This document shows positions 9,061 through 18,900 of a stretch of 64,000 nucleotides of DNA, piece after piece. Position 1 is the first letter of the stretch, and every line of letters begins with the position of its first letter. Location: the NCBI RefSeq assembly GCF_963082495.1, contig NZ_CAUJAN010000001.1, forward strand, positions 372,001 to 436,000, given 5' to 3'. Position numbers and translations under genes: made by a program. This stretch comes from Methanobrevibacter sp. V74 (GTDB lineage Archaea > Methanobacteriota > Methanobacteria > Methanobacteriales > Methanobacteriaceae). The notes under the pieces were generated by a model. The model did no database searches. It was given only the letters and a program-made list of their open reading frames with translations, and was not told the DNA's origin.

Positions 9061-9753
9061 ATTTGTTTTAATTAATTTACGAGCTGCTTTTAAATCAGTA
9101 TTATATATGTGGCCTGAGGTTGAGTGGTAGTGAACTCCACTGAAGTTTAATTTTTCACTCATAATTTCTTTGTTTACTTCATCTTTCATTTTAATTCCCA
9201 AATAGGCGATGAAAAACATGTTGGAGTAAAAAGCACCAAAAATATCATTACTTCTAAATAAACAATGGATGGTTAATTCCTTATTTCGAACAATACATTG
9301 TAAAAATTGAAGGCATGGGATATCTTCTCTGTCTGCATCTAAGTGTGGGTCAATTGTAACTGCAACTGCACGATTTGAACCGGTGGCAGTTAAAATTCTT
9401 TCTTTCATGGTATTGAATTGGTCAATATCAAAATGAGCAAAAATCCTGTTTGGATAAGTATAAACAAATCCTTGGTCATCTGAATTTTCTGCTGATTTAA
9501 CATATTCGTATAGTGCATCGCTTTTAATTGGGCAAGCATCAATATCAAATTTCCCGGATTTAATATCTGCTAACATCATGTCGGTTGTGTAATGTTGATA
9601 TTTTGCTTTGTATTTTAAGTTTAACGGGTCATCAATGATGTAAAAGTTCCCTAAACTTTCAATCAAATGATGATTTGAATCTTTGTATGTTTCTTTTCCA
9701 GTTTTTAAGATTTTATCAACAAAATCTAGGTAGCATTGATTAATACTTAACAT
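9055..9753 (-). CDS. thyA: Thymidylate synthase (short archaeal ThyA type)
   Basis: A 232-aa protein matching the compact thymidylate synthases of Methanobacteriales; the enzyme methylates dUMP to dTMP. The catalytic set is visible: Cys147 in REDIPCLQFLQC, Arg167-Ser168-Asn169-Asp170 binding nucleotide phosphate, Asn178 in FYSNMFF, and His215-x-Tyr217 in SGHIYNTD. The N-terminal third differs from bacterial ThyA, as is usual for this archaeal group, which may use a tetrahydromethanopterin-type cofactor. dCMP hydroxymethylase is a related alternative, but Asn178 favours uracil. It converges on the protease gene and shares its terminator. Confidence 0.8.
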   Translation of the reverse strand: MLSINQCYLDFVDKILKTGKETYKDSNHHLIESLGNFYIIDDPLNLKYKAKYQHYTTDMMLADIKSGKFDIDACPIKSDALYEYVKSAENSDDQGFVYTYPNRIFAHFDIDQFNTMKERILTATGSNRAVAVTIDPHLDADREDIPCLQFLQCIVRNKELTIHCLFRSNDIFGAFYSNMFFIAYLGIKMKDEVNKEIMSEKLNFSGVHYHSTSGHIYNTDLKAARKLIKTNK

Positions 9754-9977
9754 ATAAAACAGTCCTTAAAATTATTTAAAGTTTTGTTTGTATTAATATA
9801 TATTTTTAATTAATAAATAAATCCTATTAAAATTAATAGTTGATGTACTTAATACTATTTCAAAGTTAGTATTTTTATTTTAAATGCTGTTAACCCAATT
9901 GTAGCTATTGTAATTTCAATACTTTCAATATTGACTATACTTTTAGTTGGTCATTAAATTGATAATCTGCAAAGTTA

Positions 9978-10367
9978 TCATTCATCTATTTTTTTAATAA
10001 TTTTTGCAGGAACACAGCCAACAATACTATTGGATGGAACATCATTAGTTACAACAGCTCCAGCAGCAACAACAGAATTTTCACCAACTCTCACTCCCTG
10101 GAGGAATTGTGACATTAGAACCTACCACACATGATTTTCTAAATGAATTGGAGCAGGTAGAAGATTGGCATGTTTTTTTGGGTTTAATTCATAATTTAAT
10201 GTTAAAAGACAAACATTATGTCCAATAAGAACCTCATCACCAATATAAATTCCGCCTTGATCTTGCATAGAACAATTTGAATTAATAAAAACATCACATC
10301 CTATGTGGATATTTTTACCACCCATTTTTTTACTAATAAGTCAAATAATTTTTTTAGGTCTATTTGT
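9978..10367 (-). pseudogene. Hexapeptide-repeat acetyltransferase relic
   Basis: Reading the minus strand gives KNIHIGCDVFINSNCSMQD and IYIGDEVLIGHNVCLLT, then a frame break after HLENHVW, then [18 protein letters not shown] and [13 protein letters not shown] before a TGA at 9978-9980. This is the left-handed beta-helix part of a maltose/galactoside O-acetyltransferase-like protein. Further upstream KKLFDLLVKKM is in frame without an obvious start codon, and the N-terminus decays beyond about 10367. At least one frameshift plus N-terminal loss makes it non-functional. Confidence 0.75.
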
Positions 10368-10830
10368 TGAATCCTGGGAGGTTATATTTTCTGGAATTCA
10401 TATGAGGATGGTCTTTTTCAACTTTGGCAACTTGACTAAAATCAGATCAAACAATTTTATTTTAAATAATTATTAAATGAAATATGGATTATGTATAAAT
10501 TTCTATTAAAAATAATAAGGTTGGATAATCCAAACCTTATTTTTCCTCATTTACTAATATAGATTTTTCTACATAATGAATTGTAAAGAAACGGGGAAGA
10601 TTCTCTACATTAATTCATTAATCCTCAAAGTATATATTATTTTTCTTTTATTTAAATCCAATATTTTCTTTTAAAGTCAATTCAATAGACGTGTGGCATT
10701 TAATATTGGCAATTGTATATTTGTATGAAATTCAAATCTTTTTTATCTGATCATGTTTCTATTCAAGTTTTTATATTATTTTTTTAATCAAAAATTAAAA
10801 TTTTTAATTAAAATGCTTGAATTCAGATAC
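10368..10830. other. Gene-free stretch with an orphan hairpin
   Basis: About 460 bases without a convincing gene. Weak minus-strand similarity to an acetyltransferase N-terminus may continue to about 10430 (RKYNL), which fits further decay of the neighbouring relic. The stretch also holds the hairpin at 10514-10541. I see nothing else I can support. Confidence 0.4.
10514..10541. terminator. Orphan terminator-like hairpin
   Basis: AATAAGGTTGGA and TCCAAACCTTATT pair with a single bulged base around a short TAA loop, followed by TTTT. It uses the same AATAAGG/CCTTATT core as the terminator at 9038-9060, but no intact gene ends here. It may be left from a lost gene. Confidence 0.4.
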
Positions 10831-10880
10831 TTTTAAATATATTATTAATGATAATTATACATACTTAAATATTTTTAAGT
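10831..10880 (+). promoter_or_regulatory. Promoter and candidate operator of the XRE-cupin gene
   Basis: TTTTAAATATATTA at 10831-10844 is a good archaeal TATA box. ACTTAAA-TATT-TTTAAGT at 10863-10880 is a perfect 7-bp inverted repeat near the expected start of transcription and just before the ribosome binding site GTGAG (10896-10900). An XRE-type protein binding a palindrome over its own start site would repress itself; that is inference from position and symmetry. Confidence 0.45.
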
Positions 10881-10906
10881 GAAAAAATCCAAAAAGTGAG
10901 AAAAAT

Positions 10907-11479
10907 ATGACAAACGAAGATTTTGCACAAAAAATCAAAGATATTAGAACTAGACAAGACATGTCTATAGATGAACTTGCTGAGACAAGTGGGGTAAAAC
11001 TTGAAGTTTTACAAGCCATGGAAGAGGGAGAAGTAATTCCATCCCTTACACCATTAACTAAAATGGCAAGGGCATTAGGTGTACGTTTAGGAACATTTTT
11101 AGATGATACTCCTGAACTTGGCCCTGTTATAACTCGTGGTGGAAAAACCGAAAATTCATTATTCTTTTCCGGCAGGGAAGATGTTACAAATGCAACTAAT
11201 TTAGAATTCCACTCTTTAGGGGCAGGTAAGATTGATAGAAACATTGATCCATTCTTAATTGATATTGAATATGAAGAAGGAGAAAAGGAACTGTCCTCTC
11301 ACGAAGGTGAAGAATTCATTTATGTTTTAGAAGGGGAAATTGAAGTCATCTATGGTAAAGACACTTTTACAATTGGTGAAGGCGACACAATATTTTATGA
11401 CTCAGTAGTGCCGCATCACCTTCATGCAAGTGATAAAAATAAAGCTAAAATACTCGCTGTATTATATACACCGTATTAA
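10907..11479 (+). CDS. XRE-family transcription regulator with cupin domain
   Basis: A 190-aa protein with an N-terminal helix-turn-helix (about residues 5-62: IRTRQDMSIDELAETSGV and the recognition-helix region SLTPLTKMARALGV) and a C-terminal cupin barrel (about 105-185: HEGEEFIYVLEGEIEV, GEGDTIFYDSVVPHHLHA). Such proteins sense a small ligand in the cupin and control nearby genes. The acyl-CoA synthetase 157 bases downstream in the same direction is the likely target or partner. GTGAG precedes the ATG. A candidate operator palindrome lies in the promoter. Confidence 0.88.
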   Translation: MTNEDFAQKIKDIRTRQDMSIDELAETSGVKLEVLQAMEEGEVIPSLTPLTKMARALGVRLGTFLDDTPELGPVITRGGKTENSLFFSGREDVTNATNLEFHSLGAGKIDRNIDPFLIDIEYEEGEKELSSHEGEEFIYVLEGEIEVIYGKDTFTIGEGDTIFYDSVVPHHLHASDKNKAKILAVLYTPY

Positions 11480-11492
11480 GGAGAATGAAAAA

Positions 11493-11585
11493 ATGAATAA
11501 AATAACTTATAGTCCAAAAATTGATAGATTTTTCACAGCTAGTTTGGATTTGAGCTTAAAAAGATTGCAATTGAGGTTGCATTAA
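11493..11585 (+). CDS. Possible 30-aa peptide or gene fragment between regulator and synthetase
   Basis: A GGAG ribosome binding site (11480-11483) lies nine bases before an ATG that opens 30 codons (MNKITYSPKIDRFF and so on). The good ribosome site hints at translation. However, a shift of frame near codon 24 gives a longer hydrophobic continuation (KKIAIEVALMNCILVSYF) ending near 11622, so it may instead be the relic of a slightly longer small gene. I do not recognise it. Confidence 0.3.
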   Translation: MNKITYSPKIDRFFTASLDLSLKRLQLRLH

Positions 11586-11636
11586 TGAATTGTATTTTGG
11601 TTAGTTATTTTATTAAATAAATTTTGAGGTGAAAAT

Positions 11637-13301
11637 ATGAGCGAATTATTTACAGAACTGTCATTAGGCAAGTTCTTTGAATCAATGGTTGAAAAACAAC
11701 CAGATCATGAATTCATTGTTTATCCAGATAGAAATTTAAGATTTACTTATAAAGAATTTGATGAAAGGGTGGATAATCTAGCAAAAGGAATGCTGGCTAT
11801 TGGAATTGAAAAAGGTGACCATGTTGGTATTTGGGCTAAAAACGTCCCTGAATGGTTAACTTATATGTTTGCAACTGCTAAAATTGGAGCAACTATTGTA
11901 ACGGTCAATACTGCTTACCAATCACATGAATTAGAATATGTGATTAAACAATCAGATATGAAAGCATTAGCTATGACTGAAACATTTAGAGATACAAATT
12001 ATTTTGATATTATACATGAACTTGTACCTGAGATGAAAACTTGTGCTCGTGGAAGGTTAGTTGCTGAAAAATTCCCACATTTAAAATTTTTATTCCATGT
12101 AGGTCAAGAAAAACACCGTGGAATGTATAATACTAATGAATTATTATTGCTTGGAATGAATTATGATGAAGAAAAGTTCCAATGTGTTAAAGATTCTGTT
12201 TCCCAGCATGACGTAATAAATATGCAATATACTTCCGGTACAGAAGGATTTCCTAAAGGAGTAATGCTTACTTCTCGCAATATTGTAAATGATGGATATT
12301 ATATTGGAGAAAACATGAATTACACTAACAAAGACCGTTTACTCTTACAGGTACCTTTATTCCATTGTTTTGGAACTGTGCTTGGGGTAATGGCTGTCAT
12401 AACTCATGGTTCAACAATGGTTGTTCTTGAAGAGTATGATCCATTACTTGCTATTTCATCAATTCAAAAAGAAAAATGCACATCAATTTATGGGGTTCCT
12501 ACAATGTTTATTGGAATGATGAACCATCCAATGTTTGACATGTTTGACATGTCTTCATTACGTACAGGTATTATGGCTGGTTCAACTTGTCCTGTTGAAA
12601 CAATGAAAGATGCTATTGAAAAAATGAATATGAAAGAGATTACAAGTGTATATGGGCTTACTGAAGCGGCACCGGGTTTTACACAAACTAATGCTTCTGA
12701 TTCATTTGAGAAAAAAATCAACACTGTTGGTCGCAAATTCCCTAATATTGAAGTTAAGATAGTTGATCCGGATACTGGTGAAGAGTTAGGGCCTGGTCAA
12801 AAAGGAGAGATCATGTGTAGAGGTTTCAATGTTATGAAAGGATATTATAATATGCCTGAAAAAACCGCCGAGACAATTGAGCCTGATGGATGGTTACACT
12901 CAGGAGACCTTGCAATAGTTGATGAAGAGGGATATTATTCTATTGTAGGCCGTATTAAAGACATGATTATTCGTGGTGGGGAAAATATTTATCCCCGTGA
13001 AATAGAAGAATTCCTATTCACTCATGATTGTGTTCAAGATGTTCAAGTAGCTGGAATTCCTGATGAGAAATATGGTGAAATAGTTGGTGCTTTTATTATT
13101 AAAGATGATGGCTTTGATGATGTTACTGAAGCGGATATTCGTGATTTCTGTATTGGGTCTATTGCAAGGTATAAAGTTCCTAAATATGTATTCTTTGTTG
13201 ATGAATTCCCGCTTACAACTAGTGGCAAAATTCAAAAATACAAATTAGGAGATTTAGGTCTTGAACTGTTAGATGAAAGGCGCAAAAATGGAGAATTATA
13301 A
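11637..13301 (+). CDS. AMP-forming acyl-CoA synthetase (FadD/acetyl-CoA synthetase-like)
   Basis: A 554-aa member of the ANL superfamily that adenylates a carboxylic acid and transfers it to CoA. The signatures are the phosphate-binding loop [14 protein letters not shown] (from about residue 198), YGLTEAAPG, the hinge region [35 protein letters not shown], and the C-terminal catalytic lysine in [18 protein letters not shown] precedes the ATG. The substrate cannot be read from sequence; medium- or branched-chain acids are typical of this subgroup. The XRE-cupin gene just upstream probably regulates it. A perfect palindrome terminator overlaps its stop. Confidence 0.88.
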   Translation: MSELFTELSLGKFFESMVEKQPDHEFIVYPDRNLRFTYKEFDERVDNLAKGMLAIGIEKGDHVGIWAKNVPEWLTYMFATAKIGATIVTVNTAYQSHELEYVIKQSDMKALAMTETFRDTNYFDIIHELVPEMKTCARGRLVAEKFPHLKFLFHVGQEKHRGMYNTNELLLLGMNYDEEKFQCVKDSVSQHDVINMQYTSGTEGFPKGVMLTSRNIVNDGYYIGENMNYTNKDRLLLQVPLFHCFGTVLGVMAVITHGSTMVVLEEYDPLLAISSIQKEKCTSIYGVPTMFIGMMNHPMFDMFDMSSLRTGIMAGSTCPVETMKDAIEKMNMKEITSVYGLTEAAPGFTQTNASDSFEKKINTVGRKFPNIEVKIVDPDTGEELGPGQKGEIMCRGFNVMKGYYNMPEKTAETIEPDGWLHSGDLAIVDEEGYYSIVGRIKDMIIRGGENIYPREIEEFLFTHDCVQDVQVAGIPDEKYGEIVGAFIIKDDGFDDVTEADIRDFCIGSIARYKVPKYVFFVDEFPLTTSGKIQKYKLGDLGLELLDERRKNGEL

Positions 13302-13323
13302 TTCTCCCATATTATCTTTTTTT
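13290..13323 (+). terminator. Palindromic terminator of the acyl-CoA synthetase gene
   Basis: GGAGAATTATAATTCTCC (13290-13307) is a perfect 18-bp palindrome that includes the TAA stop. It is followed by seven T residues at about 13317-13323. Confidence 0.6.
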
Positions 13324-13358
13324 AATTTACCTCAATTTTGGGTCATAAAAACAAAAAC

Positions 13359-13371
13359 TTTATATATTATA
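13359..13371 (+). promoter_or_regulatory. Probable TATA box ahead of a long leader
   Basis: TTTATATATTATA follows AAAAACAAAAAC (BRE-like). It would start a transcript near 13395 that runs through the tiny ORF at 13486 and reaches the gene at 13651 after a leader of roughly 255 bases. Confidence 0.4.
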
Positions 13372-13485
13372 TGAAAATAATATGTAAATGTACTTTGAAT
13401 TATTGATATACATAAAGACCATACCATTATATTAAATTTCAAATTAAAATCTATATGAACTTCTCAAATATTAGGGGTTGATAAA

Positions 13486-13536
13486 ATGACACCACAAGTT
13501 AAATTAACTGCATACTGGAATGCAGTATTCTTTTAG
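13486..13536 (+). promoter_or_regulatory. Possible leader ORF (16 codons) with internal hairpin
   Basis: GGGG (13474-13477) precedes an ATG that opens 16 codons (MTPQVKLTAYWNAVFF) ending in TAG. Inside it, ACTGCAT (13507-13513) and ATGCAGT (13520-13526) form a 7-bp stem with a 6-nt loop, followed by ATTCTTTT. A short ORF containing a hairpin followed by T residues resembles an attenuator leader for the gene at 13651. It could equally be the first codons of a deleted gene. Only the structure is seen; the role is inference. Confidence 0.35.
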
Positions 13537-13650
13537 ATTTATTTATAGTTACTTAGTTTATATTTAGCTAATTCTAGACTTGTGACTATTATTATTCAGC
13601 CAAGGATTTAATCCTAAAACTTATAACCTATCATCATTTAGAGGAATAAA

Positions 13651-14172
13651 ATGGAAATTAAGAAAAATTGTACTATAAATGTTAAAAAGACAGTTGAAAA
13701 CTCAGTATGTGGAAATGATGAATTTCATTTCTTTGTAGATGAACTCACATCAAATAATTACATGCCGACTTATGCAGGTATGGCAGATGAAAAGTATGAT
13801 TTTGATGAAATGAATGTGAACTTCTTTGAATTTTTGAATCGCAAAATCAATGAAGATGGAGCATACATTCGTCTTGTATATGCTACTGCTTGTAAAATTG
13901 ATGGTGAGGCTGTATTTGAACTAGAGTATGGTGGAACCAGTGAAAAATTTAAAACAAGTGACATTGATAAAGTATTGGTATTTGAATTTGCAGATTTTGG
14001 TATAAAAGTTAAAGGAAATGAAATAACTTTTGGAGCTACAATTGATGGAGATTGTTGTCATACTCCTTACTTTGCTGAATTTGGATCCAGTAAAGCAAGT
14101 GAGGAATTTATATCACTTGAAAATCCTTTAAACAGAAGAATTATTGAGATTATGAGGGAAATGATTAAATGA
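13651..14172 (+). CDS. Unrecognised cytoplasmic protein, 173 aa
   Basis: A soluble acidic protein without signal peptide or membrane segments. GAGGAATAAAATG gives a well-placed ribosome binding site. Four cysteines are present, including a CC pair in GDCCHTPYFAEFG near residue 135, which might bind metal. The N-terminal half is mixed charge (NVKKTVENSVCGNDEFHF). I do not recognise the family. A similarly sized unknown gene lies 100 bases downstream in the same direction, so the two may be co-transcribed. Confidence 0.65.
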   Translation: MEIKKNCTINVKKTVENSVCGNDEFHFFVDELTSNNYMPTYAGMADEKYDFDEMNVNFFEFLNRKINEDGAYIRLVYATACKIDGEAVFELEYGGTSEKFKTSDIDKVLVFEFADFGIKVKGNEITFGATIDGDCCHTPYFAEFGSSKASEEFISLENPLNRRIIEIMREMIK

Positions 14173-14274
14173 TTGTCAGAATATAACTGTTTTCATTGAT
14201 TTTCTTATCACTAATACTTAAACTTTAATTTAGATGATATGCTCATGTAATGCTAATAATTTAAAGAGGTTTCA

Positions 14275-14634
14275 ATGAAGCTTGATTTGTTTAAATATTC
14301 AGAAGAGGTTGTTGAATTTTTAAATGTTGAGACATTAAGAAAAATTGATTATGGAATCTTGGACTTATCAAAAATCAAGAATTCTGAACTGAAAGAAATT
14401 TTTCTATATTATGAAGAACTTCTCACATTGGAATTAAAATTTAATTATATGGATAATGATACGGGAATATTTAGAGTTCGTATAATTGGAGATGTGTATT
14501 GTTATGAGGAATCTGCCTATGTAATAAAAGCAGATTCTCTTGTTGAGTTAAAAAAATTAGTATTGGAGGAGAATAGGATATGGTATGTATTTGATGATAT
14601 TTCAGCTAGTAAATTAGCAAAATCTCATCAATAA
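14275..14634 (+). CDS. Unrecognised small acidic protein, 119 aa
   Basis: Begins MKLDLFKYSEEVVEFLNVE after a GAGG ribosome binding site. It is leucine- and glutamate-rich, probably helical in the first half (LSKIKNSELKEIFLYYEEL), then beta-rich (IFRVRIIGDVYCYEESAYV). No catalytic motif or membrane segment is evident. It lies just upstream of a transposase relic. Confidence 0.6.
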   Translation: MKLDLFKYSEEVVEFLNVETLRKIDYGILDLSKIKNSELKEIFLYYEELLTLELKFNYMDNDTGIFRVRIIGDVYCYEESAYVIKADSLVELKKLVLEENRIWYVFDDISASKLAKSHQ

Positions 14635-14812
14635 TACTTTTATTTGGATTAATTGAATTTAGAGAGCATTATTTAAAATAATTATGATGGCCGATGTTTG
14701 TTTATTGTATTCATTTTCTATTTACCTATAATTTTTTATTTAAATATCTTAATTATAGGATTCAATTCAGTATTTATCAAAAAAATAGCACTACACCTAT
14801 ATTAAACTAATA

Positions 14813-15001
14813 TATCTTCCACCAGACTCTCCAACTTAAATCCAATCGAACAAATATGGAGACAAATAAAGAGAAATAAAACATTATTGCCTAGAATCTA
14901 AAGGATATTTGCAAAAATTAACTATTACAACACATGTTGAGTCGATTTCAAAAACAGAAGTTCATTACAAATGGCTCGAAACATTTATGCCGAAAGTTTG
15001 A
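14813..15001 (+). pseudogene. IS630-type transposase, C-terminal relic
   Basis: Reading across two frames gives LPPDSP, LNPIEQIWRQIKR and KWLETFMPKV before a stop at 14999-15001. The P-D-S-P-x-LNPIEQ-W motif is the end of the DDE catalytic domain of IS630-family transposases. Frame breaks and a missing N-terminal part show a dead fragment. The bases between 14635 and 14812 hold nothing else I recognise. The relic is a different lineage from the IS630-type element at 49651-51033, whose corresponding motif is PVHSPHLNPIEQVW. Confidence 0.7.
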
Positions 15002-15091
15002 TAATTAACTATAAAAACATATTCACTTTGATTTTTAAAAAATTCGGCTCCCTAAATTATTTATCTTATTTTAGATAAATTATAAACAAAT

Positions 15092-15940
15092 ATGATTAAT
15101 GAAGTTATTATAAATAGATTAGATGAACTTATAGGTGATTATGATACTCCTTTTTTTAATTACTTGCTTTATTCTTATGATTTAAGTTTAAACGAATGTG
15201 AACTTATTATTGAAGAGTTAAAAAGTGATATTGACTCTAATAAATTTGTTTCAGACAATATTGTAGCTACATTAGATGATTACTTTAACAGGAGAGTTAC
15301 AAGTTTAGAAAAACAAGATAAAATTGAGTATTTATCTAAACTCCTCCAGAAAGACAGTCCATTTTATATCAAATGCCTGAAAAAATATGATCTTTCGGAT
15401 GAAGATGTTAATTTGATTTATTCTAGGGTTGAATCTAAAATTTATGATGATAATATTAGTGATTTTGAAATTAAAAGGTATTTGGAGTATTATTTTGATA
15501 ATTCAGTTAAGCAAGTTTCATATCTCAATGAATTAGATAATATTGTAGGAAGGGATTATGATACTTTATTAATAAGCAGGGTTAAAAAGAAATATCCGAT
15601 TTTACAGGACAGGGACATTGTTGGAATTATTTTCAATATTCATGGGGAAATAATTGAAGCTAAAGAATTTAAAAAAGGTATTAAACATGAATTTAAACGT
15701 CAATGCTTACTTAAAAGTGAAGAAAAAAAGGCTAAATGTCGTTTAAATTTAAATAAATTTGTTGAGGGTAGTGGGGATTCATTTTCTAAATTAATCGAAT
15801 TTAAAAAACTTTCTAAAAAAGACGGCATGATTATTGTATCTCAAATAGAAGAGGATATTTCAAAAGGATTGATTCAGCCTGAATGGATTGATAGTGTTTT
15901 TATAACTAAATGTTTTAATGATTATAATGAGAGAGAGTAG
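15092..15940 (+). CDS. Unrecognised helical protein, first gene of the helicase cluster
   Basis: A 282-aa protein, very acidic and probably all-alpha, with repeated short helices (LDELIGDYDTPFFNYLL, LSKLLQKDSPFYIKCLKKYD). An internal repeat is suggested: D-S/T-P-F-F/Y is followed each time by L-x-x-E-D/C-x-x-L/V. No membrane segment. Its 3' end overlaps the start of the 1225-aa helicase-nuclease by 23 bases, so the two are translationally coupled. I do not recognise the family; a partner or regulator of the helicase is the simplest inference. No ribosome binding site is obvious before the ATG, so it may be leaderless. Confidence 0.65.
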   Translation: MINEVIINRLDELIGDYDTPFFNYLLYSYDLSLNECELIIEELKSDIDSNKFVSDNIVATLDDYFNRRVTSLEKQDKIEYLSKLLQKDSPFYIKCLKKYDLSDEDVNLIYSRVESKIYDDNISDFEIKRYLEYYFDNSVKQVSYLNELDNIVGRDYDTLLISRVKKKYPILQDRDIVGIIFNIHGEIIEAKEFKKGIKHEFKRQCLLKSEEKKAKCRLNLNKFVEGSGDSFSKLIEFKKLSKKDGMIIVSQIEEDISKGLIQPEWIDSVFITKCFNDYNERE

Positions 15941-18900
15941 TGTTTTTACTTTTCTTAAACCTAAATTTAAGAAGTTGTATGACTTGTGCAGTGTCATGGA
16001 AAAATTGATTGTAGTTAAAAAATACAAACTAGCTATGGCTACGGCTAAAGTTATTTTAGATTTATTTTGCAGACAAACTAAAAAGGAACTTGTCTTTACT
16101 ATTGATGTTTTCAACGACCCTTCTTTAACATTAACACTAAATGATATTGAAAGTGTTCATAAAATATTATTTGAATATATCTATGAAGATTATTTCGTTG
16201 GTTTTGAAGAGTTTTTACAAGTTGACTATGAGTTCGATTTCACATTTTTAGGTCATAATCCAAAAATAACAAATGAAGATATTTATTTGATATTTGATAG
16301 TCTTGAAGTAGACTCCATCATGCCTTCATTGATTAATCAGGAAGGTGACGATTTAATACTGATTGAAGATTTGTCCCCTAAGGATAAAGTGGATGTTTTA
16401 AACTTGGTTGAAGGCAATTTAAATAATTTTATTAATGAAAACATTTTAAATCTTAAATTGTTTGATAGTGAAGGAAATCTCCTTTCACATAATCTAAATT
16501 TTCAGGCTGTTAAAAAAACAGATAAGTGTATTGTTCGTGAAATCCCACCGTTAGTTGAATTGGATGATTATCAAAAAGAAGCTGTTGAGTATATTGGAAA
16601 ACCTTTACTAATTAATGCAGGTCCTGGAGCTGGAAAAACACGTGTAATTATTGAAAGAGTATTGTATTTAATTGAAAATGGAGCAGTTCCCGAATCGATT
16701 CTTGTAATTACATTTACAAATAAAGCCGCTGAAGAATTGAGGGAACGCTTTAAAAAGGACACAAAATTAGAAGTAAATATCATTAACAAGATGAGAATAA
16801 GTACAATTCATAGTTTTTGCAGATCAATATTATTTGATTTCTGCGATATTCCATATAATTTACTTAAAAGGGAATCTGAGAGGAATTTATTTTTCAACAA
16901 ACACAGAACCGACTTAGGTTTTAAGGGCAAGTCATTTTTAAGAAATCATGAATCAGGCCAGGTTCTTAAAAAATATGATGAATATGCATTATTTGAAATT
17001 GACTCTGATGCCTTAATTGACTATATTGAGTCAAAATATCAAATTGATGGAGAATATCTGACATATATTGATGAATTTTATAAAACTCACCCAAGTAATC
17101 AATATCCTTCTAAAAAAGAAATCAAATCATTAGGTTTTCAATGTGATGTTTACAAGGCAAGGTATCTGCAAATTGCAAAATCATACAGTGATTGGATCGA
17201 GCTAATGGAGAGGGAACATGTCTGTGATCAAAATTATCTGCTTGTTAAGGCATTGAAAATTTTATCTAATAAAAATAATTTAAAGCAAGTACAGTATCGC
17301 AATGTGTTAATTGATGAGTTTCAAGATACTGATGCTATTCAAATGCAGATTTTTGAACTTTTACGGGACATATCTGACACATTCACTGTTGTAGGCGATG
17401 AAGACCAAAGTATTTATTCATTTAGAGCAGCCAGTCCTCAATTTTTCAATGATTATTCAAGAAGTGATGAATTTGAAAATAAGATTCTCGTAAACAACTA
17501 CCGTTCTACCTCTGATATTGTCGAGTTTAATGAGAAGTATATAACTGAAAAGCGTGTAAGTCCAAAGAGCTTGAAAACGGATAATAAATCTAAAATGCCT
17601 GTTTACATGCTTGAAAATACTCGCGATGAAGAGGAATATAAAGGAATAGCATATATTATTAAAAACTTAAAAAGTTCAGGTAAGATATCTAAATATAGTG
17701 ATGTTTGTGTTCTTTTTAGAAGCCATAAAGATAAAAAAGATATTTTGGAAGAATTTGAAAAAGAGAAAATTCCATATTATCTTAAAGGAATTAATGATTT
17801 AATTTACCAGGATGAGGTAAAAGCGATTCTAGCTTTATTTTGGTATATGCTACCATTCAATCCAACTCGTATTGCTTATTATGGTGATGGAGGGCAATGG
17901 ATTAACTTATCATCATTTACAGATAAATATTATGATTCGTCAAAGATATTTAAACTATCTAATAAGACCCAGGAAATTTTAAATGACATTGAGTTAAAAT
18001 ACCATGCCAATGTGGTTAATTTTAAAAATAACTTTAAACCATTGGTTTCATCATCAAAATCAGTTTCAATAATGGATGTTGTTCGTGATTATTCAGATGA
18101 GGATTTGGAGGAAATATTTAAAAAAGTTGGTGGAGTTGCTGATTTAAGCAGTTGTTCTCGCGAGGAACTAAAAGCTATTGGAATTGATGATGAACATGAT
18201 TTGGATTTTTTTGTTTCTTTAAATGATTTAAAATCATCAATTAAGGAAGCCCGATTAACCTCTCTTCAGATATTTTATGAACTGCTAAAAACAACTGGTT
18301 ATATGGATGAATTGCTCACCAGAAGTGATTTTGAAGCTAAAAAAGCTACACTTAACTTATCATTAATTTCTGAAATAATCTCTGATTATGAAAATATTAT
18401 GGGAAAATACGATTTAATTGGTCTATTTAATTATATTTACCGTTCACTTAAGTATTATTCTTGTCCGATTAACGAAGAGGAAGACAATTCAAAAAAAGTT
18501 CATATAATGACAGTTCACAAAGCTAAAGGTTTGGAATATCCAGTTGTAATAACTGCATCTATTAAAGATAGAAGTTTTCCATTAAAATTTTCAGCTCAGA
18601 GAAAATCGCATATTTATAATAATTATCCGGTTTATCCAACACCTAATAGATTCTTAAAATATAAAATATCCGAAGATAAAGAGCCTTTTGAATTTGATCA
18701 TGAAGAAGAACGTGTTGTTTATGTAGCCAATACTCGTGCTGAGGAATTATTGATTTTATCAACAGTACTTCCAAGAACAGGTAGTGAGATGCCTATGGTT
18801 TTAAGAGATTTTGAAAAGGATTTAGTAAAAATAGAACCATCTGATGTTTTTGACATGAAAAAAATAACTTCTCACATGCTAAGGGATACAAAATTGTTTA

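Noticed and set aside
9840-9957. Hydrophobic open stretch reading VAIVISILSILTILLVGH before a stop at about 9957.
   Set aside because: No start codon or ribosome site, and stops precede it within 50 bases. At most it is the end of a lost membrane protein.
10855-11244. Minus-strand open frame of 129 codons over the XRE-cupin gene.
   Set aside because: It overlaps a clearly recognised regulator, and its composition and lack of any motif mark it as an antisense shadow.
12488-13235. Minus-strand open frames within the acyl-CoA synthetase gene.
   Set aside because: The plus strand encodes a complete enzyme with all family motifs; the antisense frames have no recognisable product.
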